A stretch of DNA of 18,602 bases from Phyllobacteriaceae bacterium (GCA_012799265.1 JAAZLP010000010.1:1-18602), one strand, 5' to 3'. Counted from the first letter of the stretch, positions 6,760 to 14,752 are shown. Notes: generated from the letters alone by a model not told the origin. Made by a program: numbers and translations.

Positions 6760-7830
6760 TCACACCCAAAAATGCTCCGCTACATCCCTGAACAATTTCA
6801 GATCCGCCATCGAGTCTTCGAGGCTGGTTTTGGGTGGTGTGCCGTTGATTATGCTATCGTGGAAGGCAGTTAGCTCGATGCGGAAGGGATCTTCGTAGAT
6901 GGGGCCGATGATTTCGGTGCCGGTCTGGGTGGGCGTTGAGGTCGTAATCTCGAGGCGTGTCGGCAGGTTACGGATGTATGGCGTGTCGTAGTTGAGCTTG
7001 AAATGCTGGTTCTGGGTGATGACTTCAATGCCGGAATCGAAGCGGGAAACGTCGTCGATGACGGCTTCATAGAGCGCGATGAACGAGCCGTAGTCGAACG
7101 CGCATACGACGGTTTCACCCCCTTTATGAACGGCATATGAACAGGATTTGGGTGTGCCGAGGAGTTCGCGCATGGCCGAGAAGCTGTGCGAGCTGAGGCC
7201 GGTCAAAACCTGATAGGCGCGCAGGGCGTCTGGCGGGCAGTTTTCGCCCATCACGGACCGGAGCATGGCCTGGGTGCGCGAGCGACCTTCAGCGATGAGG
7301 TCTGCGGGCACGTCACTGGGTTTGAAGATGTGCCGCGTCTGCGCGACGAAGAAGGGGGCCTCCCGGATGATGTCGCGAATGCGGACATGACGGATGGTCT
7401 CGAGGGGCGGCAGGCGGCGCTTGAGCTTGAGGAAGGGGCGGGAGATGCGGCGCATATAGCCGACGAAGACAACCTGACCCTGTTGCCGGGGGATGGCGAG
7501 GATCGGCTCGAGCTGCGCCACGCTGAGGCAGACGGGTTTTTCGATGAAAACATGTTTGCCCGACTGGATCGCCCTGGTGAGAAGCTCGGCATGGAGATGA
7601 TCAGGCGTCAGGATGAAGACGGCGTTGAGCGATGGGTCCGCGAAGATGGCGTCGGCATCTGCGGCGCGCGTTGGGACATTGTAGCGCTGCGAGATGTAGT
7701 CGACGAGGCTGGGTGAGACGTCGGTGACTGCCGCGAGGGTGAAGTTCGGGTCATCGGCGAGGAGCGGCAGATGTATCAGCTGGGCGACTTCGCCCAAACC
7801 GATCAGGCCGACACGGATGGGGGCACTCAT
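6760..7830 (-). CDS. Gfo/Idh/MocA-family oxidoreductase
   Basis: This 356-aa cytoplasmic NAD(P)-dependent dehydrogenase probably acts on a sugar, cyclitol or keto-glycoside. The N-terminal Rossmann fold shows the dinucleotide loop GLIGLGEVA (residues 8-16), Asp37 at the end of strand 2, and the family motif EKPV at 97-100 (catalytic Lys98). The C-terminal alpha/beta domain contains LTGLSSHSFSAMRELLG. His215 there aligns with the catalytic His of the usual DxxxH motif, but the Asp four residues before it is Gly211, so the active site is atypical. It is the last gene of the leftward operon, and its ATG overlaps the stop of the TIM-barrel gene (ATGA), indicating coupling. A Gfo/Idh enzyme next to an IolE-like partner recalls IolG-IolE (oxidation then dehydration) and the oxidation/elimination systems of 3-keto-glycoside breakdown. 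The exact substrate is unknown. Confidence 0.88.
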   Translation of the reverse strand: MSAPIRVGLIGLGEVAQLIHLPLLADDPNFTLAAVTDVSPSLVDYISQRYNVPTRAADADAIFADPSLNAVFILTPDHLHAELLTRAIQSGKHVFIEKPVCLSVAQLEPILAIPRQQGQVVFVGYMRRISRPFLKLKRRLPPLETIRHVRIRDIIREAPFFVAQTRHIFKPSDVPADLIAEGRSRTQAMLRSVMGENCPPDALRAYQVLTGLSSHSFSAMRELLGTPKSCSYAVHKGGETVVCAFDYGSFIALYEAVIDDVSRFDSGIEVITQNQHFKLNYDTPYIRNLPTRLEITTSTPTQTGTEIIGPIYEDPFRIELTAFHDSIINGTPPKTSLEDSMADLKLFRDVAEHFWV

Positions 7831-8681
7831 GAGGCGATCCCGTTCATATAGAGGAGATTGCGTCTGGCGAGCTCAAGCGGGGTCTCAGCGGCGTCTGTGG
7901 CGACGTCCTGCTCCACCACGATTGGGCCAGCGAAATGTCGCTCGGCGAGGAGGCGCATGACGGCCTTGATGTCGACAGCGCCATCGGGAAGGGGGCACAT
8001 GATGCCGGCACCATAGGACTGGGCGATGCTGAGCTCACCCGACAGCACCCTGGCACGCACGGCCGGATCGACGTTCTTGAGGTGCATATAGGCGATGCGG
8101 GGGAAGACCTTCTCCATATAGGCGAGCGGGTCCTGGTCCCAGAATGCGTGATGGCCGGTGTCGAAACAGAGGTCGATGTCGGTCTCGGCCAGAAGCGTGT
8201 CGATCTGGTATTCGCGTTCGACGGCGGTGCCGATGTGGGGGTGAAAGCTGAGCTTGAGCCCGTATTCGCCTTCGACCAGATGCTGTGCGTCGCGCACCAT
8301 TTGCGTCAGCGCACGCCATCCATCAGGACTGACGACACCCTCCCGGCCCTGCGGATAGACATTGCTCTCGTCCATGATGATGAGATGTCCGGCGCCCAGC
8401 GAGACCAGCAGGGTCGAGAGCTCACGCAAGGTGCTTATCAGTGCCGCACCGGAGGCGGCGTCGCTGAATGTGTGCACGTGAGTTGCGCCGATGAGAACCA
8501 AATCGCGGCGGGCCAGTTCGTCCCGGACCTGGTTCGCGTCTTTCGGAAAATAAGCGAAGGGGCCAAGTTCGGTGCCGCGGTAGCCGGCGGCGGCAACTTC
8601 ATCGAGATATTGCAGCCAGCTGACTTCATTACCGGTGGGATAATTGATGCCCCAGGAGCAGGGGGCGTTACCGATGAGCAT
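7827..8681 (-). CDS. TIM-barrel sugar isomerase/dehydratase, IolE-like (AP endonuclease 2 fold)
   Basis: This 284-aa protein belongs to the xylose isomerase-like TIM-barrel superfamily. It opens MLIGNAPCSWGINYPTGNEV, like IolE and related enzymes. Likely metal-site residues sit at the usual strand ends: Glu38 (GTELG), His69 (HVH), FHPH (146-149), Asp174/His177 in FDTGHH, His200 (YMHLKN) and Glu257 (VVEQD). I chose ATG 8681 because GGGAG lies 7 bases upstream; ATG 8696 (MWEQN) has no ribosome-binding site. The start lies 14 bases inside the end of the PHP gene and the stop overlaps the Gfo/Idh start (ATGA). Family members isomerise, epimerise or dehydrate sugars and keto-cyclitols. Beside a dehydrogenase, a dehydration, elimination or isomerisation of the oxidised product is most likely. 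I cannot tell which. Confidence 0.85.
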   Translation of the reverse strand: MLIGNAPCSWGINYPTGNEVSWLQYLDEVAAAGYRGTELGPFAYFPKDANQVRDELARRDLVLIGATHVHTFSDAASGAALISTLRELSTLLVSLGAGHLIIMDESNVYPQGREGVVSPDGWRALTQMVRDAQHLVEGEYGLKLSFHPHIGTAVEREYQIDTLLAETDIDLCFDTGHHAFWDQDPLAYMEKVFPRIAYMHLKNVDPAVRARVLSGELSIAQSYGAGIMCPLPDGAVDIKAVMRLLAERHFAGPIVVEQDVATDAAETPLELARRNLLYMNGIAS

Positions 8682-10083
8682 GTTCTGCTCCCACATAGAT
8701 GGGGTTGCTGAGCGCCCGCCGGATCGGCTGTTCGGCAAGGTCTGCACCTTTGAGCTGCCAGGGGAGTTCGCGCCCGCCGAGAGCCGCCGTGAACTCCGCG
8801 ATAAGGGCAGGGCGGCTGGCCTCGGCGATAATCTCGGCGCGGATGAATTGCCGCGGTGATATGGGCACACTTGTCTGCCACTGGTCGGCGCCAATCACGA
8901 GGCTTGCGATCTCGCCGGTGGCGTCGATGAGGCTCAGCCGGTCACCTGCCGCGCCGGACACAAGGACATCGAGCTCCGTTATCGAAGCTCTCGTATTGCC
9001 CATGACGCTGGAGCCGGAGCGTATCTCGAGATGCGGCCCGCCAGGGCTCTCCGTGATATAGCCGTGGCCACTCTTCATGGCGGCCAGAACGGCGTCTTCC
9101 GAAAGCTCCGGCAACCACAGGACGGTGGTCGGCCGCGCGAGAACGAGCGGCCCCTCGGGCAGGAGGCGGTCGGGCTGATGGAAGTCGGAGCCGCCGATGG
9201 CGGAGAGCTTGAGGCCGGAAGCAAGGCGCTGCTGGTAGCGCTCAAGCGATATCCAATTCCAGGCGAGCCAGGTAGACTGCCAGACTTCCTGACAATCGGC
9301 GGCGGGGAAATCATAGTCCCAGGGGATGGTGGGCTTGTCGTGATTGATGGAAAGGAGCCCGCCCTTTTCATGCGCCAACCGGGCAAGCACATGGGCGTCT
9401 GACGGCTGGGTCATGCGGAAGTCGATCCAGTCATCAACGCCATAGACATTGGCGTGACCCACGCCGGTGGTGACCTCCATGGCGCGGACGAAGACGAGAT
9501 CGGGCGACGAATGCGGGTGGAAGTACCGGCGTTGCGTGATGGTGTTGTGATCGGCGATGGCGAGGAAATCGAGCCCTGCCTGTTTCGCTGCCTGGTGGAG
9601 CAGTTCCGGCGAGCCGCGCGCATCGGAATGGAAGGTGTGACAGTGCAGATCGCCGCGATACCACCCGGCCTGATGCCTGACCGGAAATGTCCGGGCGGGC
9701 TGCGGTTCAAGCTTTCGCGCTGTGCTGTCGAGATTGATGGTGACCGTGACATCGGTGCCGCTTTCGGGAACCTTGTAGAGACCCAGAATGACATTCCAAG
9801 TCCCCGGCTGGATGTCGCCATGCACATAGCCGGGCGTGGCATCGTCAGTGGCAATGAAGAAGGTCTCGCGGGCGCCGCCGCTCCAGCCGCGAAAACCTTC
9901 GCCTGTGGGGTAGCCCTGATCGCGCGGATCGAAGGCACCGAGATCGATGATGCAGTCTTCTGCCTTGGGATAGGCGAGCGTGACATCAATCCGCGTGGTG
10001 CCGCTGGGCACGTCGAAGGGCATGTAGAAATAGGGATGCTTCGCCTGGTCAGATGGGGTGATGTGGGCAGTGACGGTTTTCAT
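8668..10083 (-). CDS. CehA/McbA-family PHP-domain metallohydrolase
   Basis: The protein has 471 aa. Residues 1-135 form an N-terminal beta-rich domain (MPFDVPSGTTRIDVTLAYPK ... PGTWNVILGLYK) of the kind seen before PHP domains in the CehA/McbA group. The PHP domain starts at WYRGDLHCHTFHSD, with HCH at 147-149. It continues with ADHN (177-180), Glu203 in AMEVTTGVGH, His210, His248 in SINHDKP, and GSDFH (298-302), a complete set of ligands for a two- or three-metal centre. PHP enzymes mostly hydrolyse phosphoesters; CehA-type members cleave other esters. With no signal peptide it should act in the cytoplasm on an imported compound. The ATG at 10083 (MKTVTAH) fits the domain start; its ribosome-binding site is weak, and the longer frame upstream runs through palindromic repeats. 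It is the first enzyme gene after the ABC genes, separated from them by about 200 bases. Confidence 0.85.
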   Translation of the reverse strand: MKTVTAHITPSDQAKHPYFYMPFDVPSGTTRIDVTLAYPKAEDCIIDLGAFDPRDQGYPTGEGFRGWSGGARETFFIATDDATPGYVHGDIQPGTWNVILGLYKVPESGTDVTVTINLDSTARKLEPQPARTFPVRHQAGWYRGDLHCHTFHSDARGSPELLHQAAKQAGLDFLAIADHNTITQRRYFHPHSSPDLVFVRAMEVTTGVGHANVYGVDDWIDFRMTQPSDAHVLARLAHEKGGLLSINHDKPTIPWDYDFPAADCQEVWQSTWLAWNWISLERYQQRLASGLKLSAIGGSDFHQPDRLLPEGPLVLARPTTVLWLPELSEDAVLAAMKSGHGYITESPGGPHLEIRSGSSVMGNTRASITELDVLVSGAAGDRLSLIDATGEIASLVIGADQWQTSVPISPRQFIRAEIIAEASRPALIAEFTAALGGRELPWQLKGADLAEQPIRRALSNPIYVGAEHAHR

Positions 10084-10144
10084 GGGCGGGCGCCAGGCGG
10101 CTGATTGAGTGGTTTTCAGGACATGCTTTGCAAGAGCGTGGTTC

Positions 10145-10220
10145 GGTCCTCGGGCTTGGCTCGAGGACCAGCAGCAATCGCCCCGCTGCGGATTGTGGCC
10201 CTCGGGTAAAGCCCGAGGGC
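10145..10220. repeat. Pair of facing REP-like palindromes
   Basis: Palindrome 1 (10145-10169) has an 11-bp stem GGTCCTCGGGC / GCTCGAGGACC with one wobble and a TTG loop. Palindrome 2 (10198-10220) has a 10-bp stem GCCCTCGGGT / GCCCGAGGGC with one wobble and an AAA loop. They share the CCTCGGGCTT core when one is read on the opposite strand, so they face each other across about 28 bases. They lie in the only sizeable gap of the leftward operon, between the ABC ATPase and the PHP gene. Such paired palindromes can stabilise the 3' end of upstream mRNA, or weaken transcription into downstream genes. They resemble interspersed extragenic palindromes of alphaproteobacteria. Confidence 0.7.
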
Positions 10221-10282
10221 AGACCGGTGGGGGTGGCTGCATCGGCGTGAAACAGCGCGAGCGTGATGACGCGCGGTGGCCA

Positions 10283-11383
10283 TCATTCCCCCACCGCCGG
10301 AATGCGGTTGCCCATGCTGTCGAAGAGGTGGATGTGCTCGGTGGAGAAGCCGAGTGTGACAGTCTCGCCGAGTGAGAGGTGGTCGTCGGTGAAGATGCGG
10401 GCGGTGACGCGGGAGCCTTGGCGGTCGACGGTCACAAGGCTTTCGGGGCCCATATTCTCGTTGGCAAAGAGTGGGGCGGTCAGCCTGTTGCCGGTCTCGG
10501 TATCGGCAATGGAAAGATGTTCCGGGCGCACGCCAAGGGTGAGCTTCGGGCTATTGCTAAGGGCCTTGCCGATAACATCGGTGATGGGAAGGTCGGCGAT
10601 GGTGAGGCCATCTGCCTTGAGGGCAAGGCGACCGTCGCGGTTTGTGCCTTCCGCCTCGATGAGGTTCATCGGTGGGTTGCCGACGAAATTGGCGACGAAG
10701 GTCGTGGCCGGGCGGCGATAAATCTCGATGGGCGAGGCGTATTGGACGATGCGTCCCTGATCCATCACGGCGATGCGCGTCGCGAGCGCCATGGCTTCGG
10801 CCTGGTCATGGGTGACATAGACGGCGGTCATGCCCATGTCCCGTTGCAGGTGGTTGAGGAAGCCGCGCGCTTCGAGACGCAGCTTGGCGTCGAGATTGGA
10901 AAGCGGCTCGTCGAAGAGATAGACCTGCGCCGGATAGACCAGCGCGCGGGCGAGGGAGGTGCGCTGTTGTTGGCCGCCGGAAATCTGGCTCGGGAGGCGA
11001 TCCATGAGATGGCCAATCTTGAGGACGTCGGCGACTTCCTTGGCGCGGCCATGGCGCTTGTCGACGGGCTCGCCCCGCACCTTGAGCGGATAGGCGATGT
11101 TGTCCGCGAGGTTCATATGCGGATAGAGCGCATAGTCCTGGAAGACCATGGCAATGTTGCGGTCCTTGGGATGGAGGTGGGTGACCTCCCTGCCGCCAAT
11201 GAGAATCTCACCAGAGGTGGGTGTTTCGAGCCCGGCGATCATGCGCAGCGACGTGGTCTTGCCGCAGCCGGATGGCCCGAGCAGGCAGACAAATTCTCCA
11301 TCGCCGATATCGAAGCTGACATCGGCAACTGCGGTGAAGAGGCCGAAGCTTTTCGTGACATTTCGGAATTCAACTGAAGCCAT
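10283..11383 (-). CDS. Sugar ABC transporter ATP-binding protein, UgpC/MalK type
   Basis: This 366-aa protein is the cytoplasmic ATPase of a CUT1-type importer and probably works as a homodimer. It shows Walker A GPSGCGKTT (36-44), Q-loop Gln82 (VFQDYALYPHM), signature ISGGQQQR (134-141, Ile replacing the usual Leu), Walker B VYLFDEP (154-160), D-loop SNLD (162-165) and switch His192 (VTHDQ). The C-terminal third (about 235-366) is the regulatory OB/TOBE region with the family motif LGVRPEHL. Length matches MalK/UgpC. It starts 7 bases after the stop of the second permease gene and ends before the palindrome pair. The close permease and binding-protein genes make this a self-contained importer. 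UgpC-like ATPases are shared by many sugar systems, so it does not identify the substrate. Confidence 0.93.
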   Translation of the reverse strand: MASVEFRNVTKSFGLFTAVADVSFDIGDGEFVCLLGPSGCGKTTSLRMIAGLETPTSGEILIGGREVTHLHPKDRNIAMVFQDYALYPHMNLADNIAYPLKVRGEPVDKRHGRAKEVADVLKIGHLMDRLPSQISGGQQQRTSLARALVYPAQVYLFDEPLSNLDAKLRLEARGFLNHLQRDMGMTAVYVTHDQAEAMALATRIAVMDQGRIVQYASPIEIYRRPATTFVANFVGNPPMNLIEAEGTNRDGRLALKADGLTIADLPITDVIGKALSNSPKLTLGVRPEHLSIADTETGNRLTAPLFANENMGPESLVTVDRQGSRVTARIFTDDHLSLGETVTLGFSTEHIHLFDSMGNRIPAVGE

Positions 11384-11389
11384 GGGGGA

Positions 11390-12220
11390 TCAAGCCTTGA
11401 TGCCGCCGAAGAACCGGAAGCCGAACTTCCAGCTGACGAAGAGATAGAGGGCGATGACCGGCAGCGAGTAGATGAGCGAATAGGCTGCCAGGAGCGTGAC
11501 GATCGGCGTGCCCGCCTCCGAATAGAACGAGTAGATGGCGACCGAGGCCGGCATGTTCCTGTCGCTGCGGAGGAGGATGAAGGGGATGAGAAAGCTCCCC
11601 CAGATGTTCACAAAGCTCCAGACGACGATGACCACAATGCCCGGGCGAATGACGGGCAGGGCGACATCGAAAAAGGCCTGGACCGGCGATGCACCGGCAA
11701 CCATGGCGCTTTCCTCATAGGATTTGGGAATGCTGTCGATGAAGTCGCGGAGGATGAACATGGCCGTTGGCAGGAGCCCGCCAGCAAAGGTGAGGATCAC
11801 CGCGATATGGGTATCCATCAGACCCGCGGCTGAGATGATGAGAAAGATCGGCACCATGGCCGCCGAGCCGGACACAACCGAGGAAAAGAGCAGCAGGATA
11901 TAGGTGACGGCGCCCTTGCCGGGGATGGATGAGCGCGACAGCGCATAGGCGGCGAGGGTGGCCGCCGCGCCAATGAGGATGACGCCGCCAATGGCCTGGA
12001 TGAAGGAATTCCAGAGCGCCTGCACGGCGTAGGAATTGCCAAAGACGGTGACGAAATTCTGCAGGGTCCAGGGTTCGGGAACAGCAAGGCCAAGCTCGGC
12101 CCGCGCATTGAACGGGGCAAAGAGGAACCAGAGCAGCGGCAGCGCAAAGACCGCGCCGAGCAGGGCGGCGAGAGCCGAAAAGGCGATGCGGCCGACAAAG
12201 GCGGGAATGGTCAGCTTCAT
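11390..12220 (-). CDS. Sugar ABC transporter permease, MalG type
   Basis: This 276-aa inner-membrane protein has about six hydrophobic segments (roughly 12-36, 75-96, 104-132, 138-158, 190-216, 242-262). The EAA loop that docks on the ATPase is YEESAMVAGASPVQAFFDVA through RPGI (168-194). It starts at ATG 12220 (MKLTIPAFVG); a much longer open frame upstream runs inside the other permease gene and is not real. The ATG overlaps the stop of the first permease (ATGA), so equal synthesis of the two membrane subunits is expected. It ends in GFRFFGGIKA, a tail common in MalG/UgpE-like permeases. Confidence 0.92.
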   Translation of the reverse strand: MKLTIPAFVGRIAFSALAALLGAVFALPLLWFLFAPFNARAELGLAVPEPWTLQNFVTVFGNSYAVQALWNSFIQAIGGVILIGAAATLAAYALSRSSIPGKGAVTYILLLFSSVVSGSAAMVPIFLIISAAGLMDTHIAVILTFAGGLLPTAMFILRDFIDSIPKSYEESAMVAGASPVQAFFDVALPVIRPGIVVIVVWSFVNIWGSFLIPFILLRSDRNMPASVAIYSFYSEAGTPIVTLLAAYSLIYSLPVIALYLFVSWKFGFRFFGGIKA

Positions 12221-13158
12221 GACTTGGGCGCCTTCTTTCGGCCAAGGCTGAGATAGACCAGCGCGAAGGCGAGATTGATCAGCATCATGATGACGCCGAC
12301 GGCAGCGCCCTTGCCGAACTGGAAGTCCTGAAAGGCGACGCGATAATTGTAGATCGAGACCAGTTCCGTTCTGTAGCTCGGCCCACCATTGGTGAGCAGG
12401 AAGGGCGTGAAGGTGTTGAAGGTCCACATGGTGATGAGGATGAGATCGGTGACGATATGGCCGCGAATGAGCGGCAGGCCGATGTCGCGGAATTTCTGCC
12501 ATGAGGATGCGCCGGCGACGTCCGCCGCCTGGAAATAGCTCGGTGGGATGGACGAGAAGGCGGAGTTGAACAGCATCATCGAGAAGGCGGCGCCGCGCCA
12601 GGTATTGAACACCACGATGACCCAGAAGGGCTGATCGAGGAGGAAATCTCCCGGCGGCAGGCCGACGCTTTCAAGCAGCATGTTGAGCGTGCCCTGATCG
12701 CGATCGAGGAAGGCGAACCAGGCAAAGCCGATCACGACTTCGGGCAGGATCCAGGCGGCAATGACGAAGGTTTCGGTGATGCGTTTGATCGTGGGGGGCA
12801 CGGTCTGGATGAGCCATGCCAGCAGAAGGCCGAGGAGGGCCTGGCCGATCAGGGCCGAGGCCAGCACGAACTGGGTGGTGAGGATCAGCGAGAAGCCGAA
12901 CTGGCCGCGCTGGAAGAAGGTCGCCGGATCAAAGAGCGCCAGATAATTGGCAAAGCCGACAAATTCGGGATTGAGCGCGGTGCGCCCGATCAGAGTGCGA
13001 TTGGTGAAGGAAACGAAGATCACCCAGAAGAAGGGGAAGATCACAAAGACCGAGACGAGAATGCCCGCTGGCGTGAGAAAGGCGGCGCCGGCCCGGCTGG
13101 AGAGAAGGGCGAAATTGCGCTTCTTTCGCTGTGGCGCTGGGGCGGGATCAGTGGTCAT
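12217..13158 (-). CDS. Sugar ABC transporter permease, MalF/UgpA type
   Basis: This 313-aa inner-membrane protein has a short basic cytoplasmic tail (PQRKKRNF), a first membrane helix at about 27-50 and at least five more segments. The EAA loop YFQAADVAGASSWQKFRDIG lies at 208-227 and runs on to LPLIRGHI. The TNGGPSYRTE stretch (256-265) is typical of the MalF/UgpA group. I use ATG 13158 (MTTDPAPAP); a TTG at 13176 is an alternative, and GGAG lies 12 bases before the ATG. It forms a heterodimer with the downstream MalG-type permease. It follows the binding-protein gene after 143 bases holding a strong hairpin. Confidence 0.9.
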   Translation of the reverse strand: MTTDPAPAPQRKKRNFALLSSRAGAAFLTPAGILVSVFVIFPFFWVIFVSFTNRTLIGRTALNPEFVGFANYLALFDPATFFQRGQFGFSLILTTQFVLASALIGQALLGLLLAWLIQTVPPTIKRITETFVIAAWILPEVVIGFAWFAFLDRDQGTLNMLLESVGLPPGDFLLDQPFWVIVVFNTWRGAAFSMMLFNSAFSSIPPSYFQAADVAGASSWQKFRDIGLPLIRGHIVTDLILITMWTFNTFTPFLLTNGGPSYRTELVSIYNYRVAFQDFQFGKGAAVGVIMMLINLAFALVYLSLGRKKAPKS

Positions 13159-13263
13159 TGCTGGATCGGGCTCCAATCATCATCGGTCCGGATCGGCTGT
13201 CGCGGCCGATATGAGCGCCGCGCAGAGGCGCACGACGGGCATAAGCGACGAAAGAGAGAAGGC

Positions 13264-13289
13264 GCCCGACGCGCCGGAGCGCGCCGGGC
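13264..13289 (-). promoter_or_regulatory. GC-rich intercistronic hairpin after the binding-protein gene
   Basis: GCCCGACGCG (13264-13273) and CGCGCCGGGC (13280-13289) form a 10-bp stem with one wobble and a 6-base loop. It begins about 12 bases after the stop of the binding-protein gene on the minus strand. No T-run follows, so it is not a full terminator. Such hairpins commonly protect the binding-protein mRNA or let only part of transcription pass to the permeases, giving an excess of binding protein. Confidence 0.6.
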
Positions 13290-13301
13290 AGCAGGGAGGC
13301 C

Positions 13302-14645
13302 CTAGAGAAGGCTCACGGTGTTTTCTTCACCGACTATGCCGATGACCGCCGTCCTGTACTGGGCCATGGCTTCTTCCGGCGAAAGTTCGCCCGAGACCAC
13401 GGCTTCCGTCATGCGCTGGATTTCCGAGGAGACCGCATTGTAGTTCGGATCGTTCGGGCGCGCCGTGGTGAGCGGGAGCAGGGTCTGGCTGGTCTCGGTC
13501 AGGAACGGATTGTTCGGGATCGGCACGTCCGAACGCGAACGGATGCCCGGCTGGAATTCCTGGAACGCGGTCATCTGTTCCTGGCTCATCATGAAGGAGA
13601 GGAATTTCCAGGCTTCGGCGGGGGCGTCGGTATTGGGGTTGATGACAAAGCCGGTGCCGCCCGAGATGGAAACGAAGTCCTGACCGCGAATGCCCTTGCC
13701 GGGTTCCTGCGCAGGCATCTTGGTCCAGCCCATGACGGTGTCGCGGTTTTCGACGGCAAATTCTGCGCCCGGTGCGGTGACGGAGCGGTAGAACCAGTCG
13801 CCTTCGACCAGCATGGCCGTCTTGCCGTCGCGGAAATTGGCGAAGGACCGGTTGCGGCCATCGGCGAGGAGCTGGGCGCGCTGGTCGCCGAGGCCTTCAT
13901 CGACATAGATGGTCTTGTAGAGGTTGAGGGTGTCGAGAACGCCCTGGCTCGAGACGATATACTTGCCGTTCTCGTCGGTGACGCCTTCGCCGGTGCCGAG
14001 CAGCGCCATCCAGTAGCCCTGCATGGTGGTGGCTTCGCCCATGGCGACGCCGGCATTGAGCTGGAGCGGGGCTTCGACGCCGGCTTCTTTCAGCTTGCGG
14101 GCTGCGTCGAGAACGTCAGCCCACGAACTTGGCTGCCAGTCGGCGGCGAGCCCGGCCTTTTCGAAGAGATCCTTGCGCGTGAAGATCATGCGCACGTCGG
14201 TCCCGAGGCCAATGCCATAGGTCTTGCCGTCATAGGACATGATCGAGCGGATGCCCGGGGAGATGTGGTTCCAGCCTTCCCAATTGGCGTAGTCGTCGCC
14301 GATCAGGTCATCGAGGGACTTGAGCTGGCCACCTTCGGCAAAGGCGGGGATGAGGAAGCCGTCAAAGGCCGTGATGTCGGGACCGGCGCCGGTGGAGAAG
14401 TCGAGCGCCAGCTGCTGGGTGAGCTGGGCGTCTTCGCCGCCGAACTGGTTGAGCGTGACATTGATGTCGGGGTTGGCCGCTTCAAAGGCTGGAATGACCT
14501 TTTCTTCCAGCCATTGCGCCGTGGCGCTGTTCACGCCGCCGATCACGCAGCGGCAGGTGACGTCGAGATCGACGGCAAAGGCAGGAACGGCAATCGAGGT
14601 CATGCCCAGAACACCGAGCGCGAGCGCACGCATACGATTCATCAT
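13302..14645 (-). CDS. Extracellular sugar-binding protein (family 1 SBP) of the ABC importer
   Basis: This 447-aa precursor has a Sec signal peptide MMNRMRALALGVLGMTSIAV with a likely cut after PAFA. The mature part starts VDLDVTCRCVIGG and follows the family 1 solute-binding fold: WLEEKVIPAFEAANPDINV, DFSTGAGPDITAFDG, YDGKTYGIGLGTDVRMIFTR (hinge and lobe contacts), FRDGKTAMLVEGDW, and a C-terminal helix set. There is no lipobox, so it should be free in the periplasm. Two Cys close to the mature N-terminus (TCRC) are unusual. ATG 14645 is chosen because GGAGG lies 9 bases upstream; the next codon is also ATG (14642). It is the first gene of the leftward operon and lies under a LacI-type operator. 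Aromatic residues suggest a carbohydrate ligand, but the sugar cannot be named. Confidence 0.92.
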   Translation of the reverse strand: MMNRMRALALGVLGMTSIAVPAFAVDLDVTCRCVIGGVNSATAQWLEEKVIPAFEAANPDINVTLNQFGGEDAQLTQQLALDFSTGAGPDITAFDGFLIPAFAEGGQLKSLDDLIGDDYANWEGWNHISPGIRSIMSYDGKTYGIGLGTDVRMIFTRKDLFEKAGLAADWQPSSWADVLDAARKLKEAGVEAPLQLNAGVAMGEATTMQGYWMALLGTGEGVTDENGKYIVSSQGVLDTLNLYKTIYVDEGLGDQRAQLLADGRNRSFANFRDGKTAMLVEGDWFYRSVTAPGAEFAVENRDTVMGWTKMPAQEPGKGIRGQDFVSISGGTGFVINPNTDAPAEAWKFLSFMMSQEQMTAFQEFQPGIRSRSDVPIPNNPFLTETSQTLLPLTTARPNDPNYNAVSSEIQRMTEAVVSGELSPEEAMAQYRTAVIGIVGEENTVSLL

Positions 14646-14658
14646 CGCAGAAATCCTC

Positions 14659-14695
14659 CCAAATGGTGGCTCCGCCATTCGCGGTAGCCATTTGG
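14659..14695 (-). promoter_or_regulatory. Leader hairpin abutting the binding-protein ribosome-binding site
   Basis: CCAAATGG (14659-14666) and CCATTTGG (14688-14695) are perfect 8-bp inverted arms with 21 bases between them that can form a small TGGC/GCCA stem. On the minus strand the last GG of the second arm is part of the GGGAGG ribosome-binding site. Pairing could limit ribosome access, or mark a 5' stabilising structure. Confidence 0.45.
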
Positions 14696-14721
14696 CCGAG
14701 CCATTTTCCTCCTCGGCCAAG

Positions 14722-14752
14722 ATAGAATGAACACGTTTTCACTTTTCGTCAA
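14722..14752 (-). promoter_or_regulatory. Promoter with LacI-type operator O1 for the transporter operon
   Basis: On the minus strand TTGACG (14752-14747) is a good -35. The operator TGAACACGTTTTCA (plus strand, 14728-14741) is a 14-bp palindrome with central CG and only one mismatched pair, typical for LacI-family sites. A weak -10 (CATTCT or TTCTAT) lies at about 14730-14722. The operator between -35 and -10 predicts repression by blocking polymerase. The exact -10 is uncertain. Confidence 0.65.

Noticed and set aside
10084..10242. 53-residue N-terminal extension of the PHP hydrolase
   Set aside because: It is translated from the palindromic repeat region, with no ribosome-binding site and no match to the domain start at MKTVTAH.
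10958..10985. ABC signature ISGGQ instead of LSGGQ as a defect
   Set aside because: Conservative change; all other ATPase motifs are intact, so the protein is probably functional.
12221..12502. Longer N-terminus of the MalG-type permease
   Set aside because: The extra residues lie inside the other permease gene in another frame and are His/Arg-rich nonsense; the ATG at 12220 with ATGA overlap is the normal start.
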